Below the pieces are notes generated by a model. That model had not been told where the DNA came from, ran no database searches, and saw only the letters and a program-made list of their open reading frames with translations. The position numbers were made by a program, and so were the translations under genes. Source: CAIZGX01 sp964511555 (GTDB taxonomy: Bacteria > Bacteroidota > Bacteroidia > Flavobacteriales_D > Sanyastnellaceae). Taken from it: a stretch of DNA of 64,000 bases. Below, piece after piece: positions 25,607 through 31,463 of the stretch (positions are counted from its first letter, which is position 1; each line of letters starts with the position of its first letter). The DNA lies in contig CAZEFR010000007.1 of NCBI GenBank assembly GCA_964511555.1, positions 6,716 to 70,715 of the forward strand. The letters are read 5' to 3'.

Positions 25607-26180
25607 GAAAAATAGTGGAGTGAATTTGTTCAAATTCCGTGTAATCATGGATACTGAGCAGGATGTATTTCGTGATATTGAAATAGAAACAGAGTCGAAT
25701 TTCGATTCACTGCACAAAGCTGTTTTAGACGCATTCGATTTCGAGCAAGGTGAAATGGCTAGCTTTTATTTGAGTGATGAGGAGTGGAGCAAAGGGTTGG
25801 AGATTTCGTTAATGGACATGGGTGGAGTAGACGAAGATTCGCTTTCGATGTCGACGACTATCCTGTCGGATATGGTCATGAAACCTGGCGATAAAATCTT
25901 GTATGTGTATGATTTCATGCGCATGTGGATTTTTTATATCGAGTTGATAGAAGTGAAGAAGGATAAGCCAAGTACAATTTATCCTAGAGTGGCTTTGGCA
26001 TTCGGAGATGCTCCGTCGCAAGACAGTAAGGAGTTTCAAGACATGTTTGAGGCTGATGTTATTGGAGGAGGAGCGTTAGAATTGGATGAAGATTTGGATG
26101 AGGAGAATGAATTTGGAGATGATGAAACGATGTTTGATGAAGATGAATTTGATGGTTCTTATACATACGATAATGAATAA
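25599..26180 (+). CDS. pRiA4b ORF-3-like (IS1096 passenger-like) protein with acidic tail
   Basis: A 193-residue cytoplasmic protein of the PF07929 type. FKFRVIMDTEQDVFRDIEIE, LHKAVLDAFDFEQGEMASFYLSD and YVYDFMRMWIFYIELIEV match that fold. The family is named after a transposon passenger gene, but I see no transposase or terminal repeats here; in Bacteroidota it is a chromosomal gene of unknown function. The last 40 residues are mostly Asp and Glu. It overlaps rpe by 8 bases and the following lipoprotein gene by 8 bases, so the three are translationally linked. Confidence 0.75.
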   Translation: MAKKNSGVNLFKFRVIMDTEQDVFRDIEIETESNFDSLHKAVLDAFDFEQGEMASFYLSDEEWSKGLEISLMDMGGVDEDSLSMSTTILSDMVMKPGDKILYVYDFMRMWIFYIELIEVKKDKPSTIYPRVALAFGDAPSQDSKEFQDMFEADVIGGGALELDEDLDEENEFGDDETMFDEDEFDGSYTYDNE

Positions 26181-26658
26181 GTATTTATTTCTTGCTCTGT
26201 CGTTGTTTTTGGCAGCATGTGAGACCAACCAACGTAAAGTAACTTCAGATTTGTTGAACTTTCCTTCTGCAGAGAATGGAGAGTTTCAAGGTGATTTGCC
26301 TGAAATATTTTTTGCCGAAGCTGAGTTTAACTTCGGGCATGTGGCAGTTGGTGAAAAGATTACGCATGCCTATAACTTCGTGAATAAAGGAAAGGCAGAT
26401 CTTCAGATTGCCCAGGTTATTCCAAGTTGTGGTTGCACTACTCTGAAGGATTGGCCAAAAGAACCGATTGCTCCCGGGCAATCAGGTGTTATAACAGTGG
26501 AGTTTAACAGTGCAGGTTTTTCAGGAAACATAGAGAAAACGATTCAAGTAGCTACAAACGGAATACCGCGTGATTATTATTTGAAATTGAAAGGGGTGGT
26601 TTCCGGACAGGCGCTAGATGCAGCGCGACCAAGTGTTGAAATGGAGCGAACGCAGTAG
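26173..26658 (+). CDS. DUF1573 domain lipoprotein
   Basis: A 161-residue lipoprotein: signal MNKYLFLALSLFLAACETN, then an Ig-like DUF1573 domain (FNFGHVAVGEKITHAYNFVN, SCGCTTLKDWPKEPIAPGQS, GNIEKTIQVATNG). The CGCT cysteines are conserved in this family. Function is unknown; such proteins are often surface or periplasmic in Bacteroidota. The ATG at 26173 overlaps the preceding gene by 8 bases; the frame extends further upstream only as shadow of the acidic tail. Confidence 0.85.
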   Translation: MNKYLFLALSLFLAACETNQRKVTSDLLNFPSAENGEFQGDLPEIFFAEAEFNFGHVAVGEKITHAYNFVNKGKADLQIAQVIPSCGCTTLKDWPKEPIAPGQSGVITVEFNSAGFSGNIEKTIQVATNGIPRDYYLKLKGVVSGQALDAARPSVEMERTQ

Positions 26659-26684
26659 TTCTATTTAACATTGAATATTTCATG

Positions 26685-26692
26685 TACATTTG
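26685..26692 (+). promoter_or_regulatory. -7 promoter box (TACATTTG) of yajC
   Basis: Exact TAnnTTTG, 21 bases before the ATG at 26714, after the DUF1573 stop. Confidence 0.55.
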
Positions 26693-26713
26693 CAATCTAA
26701 AATAGAAAACAAA

Positions 26714-27013
26714 ATGATTTTTTTACAAGCACAAGAGCAGAGTATGATGCCCATGTTAATGATGATGGGCGGAATGTTCATTATTATGTATTTCTTCATG
26801 ATTCGTCCACAAATGAAAAAGGCGAAAGAAGCGAAGAAGTTTCAAGACGGAATAAGTGTTGGAGACAAGATTGTTACCGTTGGAGGAATTCACGGAAAGG
26901 TTGTTGAAGTAGACGACACGACTGTTGTCATAGGTTTAGACCAAGGACGTATGCGCATTGAGAAAGTGGCTTTAAGTGCAGACAGAACAGTAAGTGAAGG
27001 TCAACAGAAATAA
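26714..27013 (+). CDS. yajC: Preprotein translocase subunit YajC
   Basis: A 99-residue inner-membrane protein, accessory to SecYEG-SecDF. One transmembrane segment (MLMMMGGMFIIMYFFMIRPQ), the conserved RPQMKKAKEAKKFQ, and the small beta domain GDKIVTVGGIHGKVVEVDD. The methionine-rich segment is unusual but matches other Bacteroidota copies. The start at 26714 is preferred to an in-frame TTG at 26690, which lies in the -7 box. Confidence 0.93.
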   Translation: MIFLQAQEQSMMPMLMMMGGMFIIMYFFMIRPQMKKAKEAKKFQDGISVGDKIVTVGGIHGKVVEVDDTTVVIGLDQGRMRIEKVALSADRTVSEGQQK

Positions 27014-27029
27014 GAAAATTTGAAGTATT

Positions 27030-27057
27030 AAAAAAGGCCGCATTCGCGGCCTTTTTT
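27030..27057. terminator. Bidirectional intrinsic terminator between yajC and the DEAD-box gene
   Basis: AAAAAAGGCCGC - ATTC - GCGGCCTTTTTT: a perfect stem with A-run and T-run, which serves both convergent genes. Confidence 0.92.
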
Positions 27058-27074
27058 GTTGTCTTATCTAAAAG

Positions 27075-28955
27075 TTAGTACTTCTTTTTCTTAGCACCAC
27101 CTTCTTTGAATTTCCATCCGCCAGCACGTCCGCTAGAACTTCCAGCTGAGCTACTTGTTGAACTTCTTTCTCCGCTAGATCGTCTTTCACCGCCGCCAGA
27201 ACTGCGTTCTGAGGCGCTTCTATCCGACCCACCTGTGCGAGGTCCACGATCACGGTTGTATCCGCCACCTGAACTTCTTTCACCCCCGCCACGGTTCTCA
27301 TATCCGCCACTGTAGCTCTTGTTGCCACGCATGCGAACACGTCCGATACCTGCTTCTTGGTTACCACGAGACTCAACACGAATGGAACGTCCACGGTATT
27401 TTACTCCAGCATTGAATACTTCCAATACTTTGTCGTAAGACGCCGTGCGCACTTCGAACAAAGAGAATGTGTCTTTTAAATCAGACCACGGAATCTCTTG
27501 CTCACTTACTCCGGTTACTTCAGCAATGTATGTCTTCAGTGTGTTGAAAGTGAATTGATCTTTCTTTCCAACGTTAATGTACATCTTAACAACTCCAGGA
27601 GTTGCTCCACGAGCATCACCGCGAGACGCATCGACATTCAAGTCAGGTGCATTCTTGTAATACTCTAAGAAACGGTTGAACTCTGTAGAAACGAAATGTT
27701 GAATCACTTGCTCTTTCGTGAAGTCAGCAAATTCTTCGTAAACAGCTGGTAAATATTTTCCAATATTTCCTTGGTTCACCTCAGTTTCTTTCACACGATT
27801 CACCAAGTGAAGCAATTGCTTCTCACAAACATCTGCAGGCGTAGGAAGTGTTCCTTTGGTAAATGTTGTTTGAATGATTTTCTCTAATTGCTTAATTCTG
27901 AAGTTTTCCTTCATGTTAATTAAAACAATGCTAATTCCTTTCTTACCTGCACGCGCTGTACGTCCACTTCTGTGCGTATAGTTTTCAATTTCGTCAGGAA
28001 GGTTGTACTGGATAACGTGTGTAACGTCATTCACATCAATACCACGAGCGGCCACGTCTGTAGCAACGAGCATTTGAAGTGTACGGTTACGGTAACGCTT
28101 CATTACGTTATCACGCTGTGCTTGTGACAAGTCACCGTGAATTGAATCGGCGTTATATCCATCTTTAATTAAAGCCTCAGAAACAGATTGAGTTTCAGCT
28201 TTTGTTCTACAGAATACAATCGCGAAAATATCAGGATTGTAATCGGCAAGTCTCTTCAACGCTAAATATTTGTCGCGTTGGTGTGTAACATAATAAACGT
28301 GTTCGATGTTCTCGTTACCCGAGTTCTTGTTACCCACAGTAATCTCAACAGGGTTGGTCATGTAGTTGCGAGCAATGCGCGAAACTTCTGCAGGCATTGT
28401 AGCCGAGAACAACCATGTTTGTTTTTCTTCTGGAGTTTCAGACAAGATAGCGTCTAAATCTTCCTTGAATCCCATGTGAAGCATTTCATCTGCTTCGTCA
28501 AGAACTACAAAGTCAACTGCGCTTAGATCAATTACGCCACGTTCAATTAAATCTAGTGTTCTACCAGGAGTACCTACAAGGATTTGAGCACCGCGTTTAA
28601 TTTCACGAATTTGTGTTTCAATGCTTGCTCCGCCATACACTGCAACTACATTAGCTCCTGTAGTATGGGCAGAAAAACGCTGAATGTCTTTTGTAATCTG
28701 AATGCACAACTCACGCGTTGGTGCAAGAATGAAAGCTTGCGTTTTTTTGTTTTGAAAATCAAGAAGCTCTAACAATGGAAGACCGAACGCCGCGGTTTTT
28801 CCTGTTCCCGTTTGTGCTAATGCAACAACGTCTGTTGTGCCTGTAAGCATGTGCGGAATAGCTTGTTCTTGAATTGGTGTTGGGTTCTCAAAACCCATTT
28901 CAGCGATAGCTGAAACTGTGGTCTTCGATAGACCAAGTTCTTGAAATGTTGTCAT
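27075..28955 (-). CDS. DEAD-box RNA helicase (CsdA/DeaD-like) with DbpA-type RNA-binding domain
   Basis: A 626-residue ATP-dependent RNA helicase. Q motif and FENPTPIQEQAIP, Walker A AQTGTGKTAAFG, PTRELCIQ, VLDEADEMLHMGF, LFSATMP, ATDVAARGIDV and HRSGRTARAGKKG are all present. Residues about 470-545 form the DbpA-type RNA-binding domain (MYINVGKKDQFTFNTLKTYI). The tail of about 80 residues is rich in Gly, Ser and Arg with RGG-like spots and ends KEGGAKKKKY, which should bind RNA nonspecifically. It likely acts in ribosome assembly, RNA decay or cold adaptation. The leader is about 115 bases and structured. Confidence 0.94.
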   Translation of the reverse strand: MTTFQELGLSKTTVSAIAEMGFENPTPIQEQAIPHMLTGTTDVVALAQTGTGKTAAFGLPLLELLDFQNKKTQAFILAPTRELCIQITKDIQRFSAHTTGANVVAVYGGASIETQIREIKRGAQILVGTPGRTLDLIERGVIDLSAVDFVVLDEADEMLHMGFKEDLDAILSETPEEKQTWLFSATMPAEVSRIARNYMTNPVEITVGNKNSGNENIEHVYYVTHQRDKYLALKRLADYNPDIFAIVFCRTKAETQSVSEALIKDGYNADSIHGDLSQAQRDNVMKRYRNRTLQMLVATDVAARGIDVNDVTHVIQYNLPDEIENYTHRSGRTARAGKKGISIVLINMKENFRIKQLEKIIQTTFTKGTLPTPADVCEKQLLHLVNRVKETEVNQGNIGKYLPAVYEEFADFTKEQVIQHFVSTEFNRFLEYYKNAPDLNVDASRGDARGATPGVVKMYINVGKKDQFTFNTLKTYIAEVTGVSEQEIPWSDLKDTFSLFEVRTASYDKVLEVFNAGVKYRGRSIRVESRGNQEAGIGRVRMRGNKSYSGGYENRGGGERSSGGGYNRDRGPRTGGSDRSASERSSGGGERRSSGERSSTSSSAGSSSGRAGGWKFKEGGAKKKKY

Positions 28956-29076
28956 ATATTTTATTTAGTCGCCCGATGTCGGATTGAATTCGACGACCTT
29001 ATTCCCTGAGCTAAATTCTGTTTACGCCAACAGAAAAAGGAAATGTGATAGTTAAACCCGCCCCTTAAAGGCGGCG
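28956..29076 (-). promoter_or_regulatory. Long structured 5' leader of the DEAD-box gene
   Basis: From the promoter box to the ATG the minus strand has about 115 bases with several small hairpins: CCGCC/GGGCGG near the 5' end, CTGTT/AACAG around a 6-base loop, and GTCG/CGAC further on. Long leaders on DEAD-box genes are known from cold-shock helicases; a regulatory role here is inference. Confidence 0.4.
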
Positions 29077-29084
29077 CAAAGATA
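29077..29084 (-). promoter_or_regulatory. -7 promoter box (TATCTTTG) of the DEAD-box gene
   Basis: Exact TAnnTTTG on the minus strand; transcription would begin near 29071. No clear -33 TTG at 19 bases. Confidence 0.55.
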
Positions 29085-29108
29085 GTACTTTTATTAACAA
29101 TTGTGAAT

Positions 29109-29140
29109 AAAAAAGAAAAGGCGCTGAATTTCAGCGCCTT
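29109..29140 (-). terminator. Intrinsic terminator of the condensin-like operon
   Basis: Perfect 10-bp stem AAGGCGCTGA / TCAGCGCCTT with a 3-base loop, followed on the minus strand by a T-rich run. It lies 20 bases after the stop of the last gene of the operon. Confidence 0.85.
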
Positions 29141-29160
29141 ATGTGTTGGTAAAGTGGTTG

Positions 29161-29619
29161 TTATTCTCCTTCCGTAACTTCAGCTTCCTGAACTTCTGCG
29201 CCAAACATAAAAAGTGCTGCGGCAAAATCACATTCTATTTCATACAATTCAACCATAATGGAATTATACATCTCAGGAGTGTCTAATTCGGTGTTGTCGT
29301 ATTTCATTTCCATTTTGGAAATGCAACGTAAAAATTGTCCGTTATCGTCAGTCATGCTTTGCATCCATTGCATATCTTTTGCCGCTTTATCTGGATTGTT
29401 CGTAACGAATGTGATCATTGCAGTGTTGAATTCCTCTTGTGTTTCTGCAATTAACTTGAAGTTAATGATCTCACGAAATTCTGGACTTACATTGTTTTCA
29501 ATAATATGTGAGCACTCACAAATGTCAATCGCTGCCTGACGTTCAAGCGACTGAGCATTGATGTTGTTGCTAACTAGGCATGCTATGGCTAGCGCAAGGG
29601 TAAAGATTAGTTTTTTCAT
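29161..29619 (-). CDS. Secreted hypothetical protein coupled to the condensin-like operon
   Basis: A 152-residue protein with a good signal peptide (MKKLIFTLALAIACLVSNNINAQ) and no recognised domain. The mature part is helical and acidic with four cysteines (ICECSH near the N-terminus, RC and EC later), and ends in a Glu-rich tail. Its ATG overlaps the stop of the preceding KITE-like gene (TAATG), so it is in the same transcript and probably translated by the same ribosomes. An exported protein in a DNA-condensation operon is unexpected; it may simply be carried along. A terminator follows. Confidence 0.75.
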   Translation of the reverse strand: MKKLIFTLALAIACLVSNNINAQSLERQAAIDICECSHIIENNVSPEFREIINFKLIAETQEEFNTAMITFVTNNPDKAAKDMQWMQSMTDDNGQFLRCISKMEMKYDNTELDTPEMYNSIMVELYEIECDFAAALFMFGAEVQEAEVTEGE

Positions 29620-30161
29620 TATTCAGCGTTTTGTGTTTCTGGTTCGCCTTTGATGCGCTTCAACGCAAGTTCTTTAGCGAAGTCTACAAATACTTTGTAA
29701 GCTTGTGTAAAGGTAAAACGGTCTTCGAATGTTTTGTAAATAATATTTCTTCTAGCCATACCATTCAACAAAGTTCTTCTGCTCTCATTGTCTCGCAAGG
29801 TCTTGTTGCTTTCAATTAGATCAATGAAGGAGCTATTTAAGAAGTAGTTGTCAATCTCTTCGAAAGTAAACTCATTGAAGTCGAAAGACTCGATAAAGTT
29901 GCGTCCGTCGCGATCCAACTCGTAGCTAAGAATAGCAATGAAAATGCTCACGTCACGCGAGAAATTTTCTTGAGTGTCTTTGCTGAGCAAGTAACTGAAT
30001 TCAGGCTTCATGATCAATTCTAAGTCGAATGAAATCTTGAAGAATTCAGTGTAGAACGATTCGTTTTCTTTCAAACTGTTGAAGTGTTCTTCGTTGTTCA
30101 ACAAGAATTTTCCACTCATGAGTTCTTCAACAATTTGTCTATGGTGCGCTGGATATACCAT
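29619..30161 (-). CDS. MksE/JetB-like (KITE) subunit of a condensin-type complex
   Basis: A 180-residue cytoplasmic protein. By itself it is weakly diagnostic: helical with the pattern of tandem winged-helix KITE proteins (IVEELMSGKFLLNNEEHFN, FEEIDNYFLNSSFIDLIE, RRTLLNGMARRNIIYKTFED). The assignment rests mainly on size and on position directly after the kleisin-like gene (TAA-N-ATG) in an operon led by an SMC-like ATPase. KITE subunits bind the kleisin and help load the ring on DNA. Its stop overlaps the start of the secreted protein gene. Confidence 0.6.
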   Translation of the reverse strand: MVYPAHHRQIVEELMSGKFLLNNEEHFNSLKENESFYTEFFKISFDLELIMKPEFSYLLSKDTQENFSRDVSIFIAILSYELDRDGRNFIESFDFNEFTFEEIDNYFLNSSFIDLIESNKTLRDNESRRTLLNGMARRNIIYKTFEDRFTFTQAYKVFVDFAKELALKRIKGEPETQNAE

Positions 30162-30162
30162 G

Positions 30163-31359
30163 TTATAATTTTATTGCGGGTTCAATTTTCAATTTAGGTA
30201 CATCGAGAATCGATGTTGTGGTTTCAATGGAAACACGTTCGCTTTTCTTCGAATAATCGATTTGCAATTCTTCGTCAAATAACAATCCGGTTACCGCAAA
30301 GAACTTATCCGTTTCAATTTGATCGAAGTCTTTTTTCAAGGCTTTGAAACACCATCCGAAGAAGTCGTTCACAGGCATACTTGCCGAAAGTTTTTCCTTG
30401 AATAAGGTTCTGTCGAAAATCCATCGGTCGAAGTCGGCTTCTGAATTTTCAACGATAACTGGCGCTTCAATTTGAAACTGCTCGAAGAATTCGCGCACTT
30501 TGAAGTACATGTCTTTCGCGTAAACCATCGTGCGTGTTCCTTTTAACAAAGGTGGTGTTTCCACTTTGTACGGATTGCGCAAGAACTCGATGAACCCTGT
30601 GAGGATAAGCGATTCTGTGCGAATGCGCTCGAGCAACGGTAGAAGTTCGTTGGTAAGAATCTTCGACTGCTTCAATAAGTCTTGGTTGGTTTGAATCAGT
30701 TGCGTGTAGAGTTTTTCATATTCACTACGCGTTGTTTCATCGGAGTAGTCGAGACGTTTTCTGTTCGCGTATTCACACACTTCAACCAACTTGCTGGTTA
30801 CCGATTCACTGTGATTAACATCGAGAATGCGGTTCAAAGGAAGAATGTAGTATTCAATCCAGAAGGATGCTTTGTGAACTTTTTCGCGGTATTGAACGCG
30901 ATCAATGTTCGATTTCAAATCGCGCGTTTCAGCCAATAAACGGAAGGCGTTTCGTTCAACTAAATCAACGAATTCACGCACTTGTCCGGAAAGGTTTTTA
31001 ATTCTTTCCTGAAGAATGTCGCGATCGGAATGCTCGCTTTTGCGAATCTTCATGAACAATTCAGAAATGGCTCCTTTGTATTTCTCAATGGTTTCTGGAA
31101 GAAGCGGTTTGAATTCAAACAACAAAAATTCCATTAACTTGAAATACACATCGCGCATTTCGAAATCACTTCCAATCGAACGAACAACGCGGTATTCGCG
31201 CAAACGACTTTTCATTTGCGCACCGTGCTTATGACAAATCATATCGAATACTTCCTTCGTAATGATACCGTCTTGTTGTTGGTATTCAAACAAGTCGCGC
31301 ACCACATCGAAGTAGGTGTTCAGGAAGTTTAATATGGTCCGTGGTTCGGCTTTAATCAT
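30163..31359 (-). CDS. MksF/JetA-like (kleisin) subunit of a condensin-type complex
   Basis: A 398-residue, mostly helical cytoplasmic protein. An N-terminal winged-helix-like part (RTILNFLNTYFDVVRDLFEYQQQDGIITKEVFD) is followed by long helices (ERIKNLSGQVREFVDLVERN, FWIEYYILPLNRILDVNHSE) and a C-terminal domain, as expected of MukF/MksF/JetA-type kleisins that bridge two SMC heads. I place the start at the ATG 31359, whose ATGA overlaps the stop of the small ORF; the frame continues to a TTG at 31386 that lies inside that ORF. Identification is by size, architecture and operon context. Confidence 0.6.
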   Translation of the reverse strand: MIKAEPRTILNFLNTYFDVVRDLFEYQQQDGIITKEVFDMICHKHGAQMKSRLREYRVVRSIGSDFEMRDVYFKLMEFLLFEFKPLLPETIEKYKGAISELFMKIRKSEHSDRDILQERIKNLSGQVREFVDLVERNAFRLLAETRDLKSNIDRVQYREKVHKASFWIEYYILPLNRILDVNHSESVTSKLVEVCEYANRKRLDYSDETTRSEYEKLYTQLIQTNQDLLKQSKILTNELLPLLERIRTESLILTGFIEFLRNPYKVETPPLLKGTRTMVYAKDMYFKVREFFEQFQIEAPVIVENSEADFDRWIFDRTLFKEKLSASMPVNDFFGWCFKALKKDFDQIETDKFFAVTGLLFDEELQIDYSKKSERVSIETTTSILDVPKLKIEPAIKL

Positions 31360-31463
31360 TTTTCTTCTGATTCTAAATGGTAGCAAACTTTTACTTCTTC
31401 AATGTCTTGAATGTTTGAAGGGTAAAGCGTTGCGAAGTTTGGGGCAGTTAATAATGTTGACAT
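31356..31463 (-). CDS. Candidate 35-residue protein between SMC and kleisin genes
   Basis: A small ORF not found by length-filtered gene calling. It starts at the ATG that overlaps the SMC stop (TAATG) and ends at a TGA that overlaps the kleisin ATG (ATGA), so it fills the whole gap with no base left over. It begins MSTLLTAPNFATLYPS and ends CYHLESEEK; the C-terminal half is acidic (IQDIEEVKV). No known family. The double junction is the same type used by the real genes in this operon, which is the main evidence that it is translated. Alternatively it is only a translational bridge. Confidence 0.55.
   Translation of the reverse strand: MSTLLTAPNFATLYPSNIQDIEEVKVCYHLESEEK

Noticed and set aside
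25599..26180. IS1096/pRiA4b-type gene as a sign of a mobile element
   Set aside because: No transposase, inverted repeats or target duplication are visible, and the gene overlaps rpe and a lipoprotein gene in a normal operon. The family name is historical.
27068..27394. Minus-strand frame of 108 residues overlapping the end of the DEAD-box gene
   Set aside because: It is the alternative frame of the repetitive Gly/Ser/Arg tail; low complexity keeps it open. The DEAD-box frame carries all helicase motifs and the C-terminal KKKKY.
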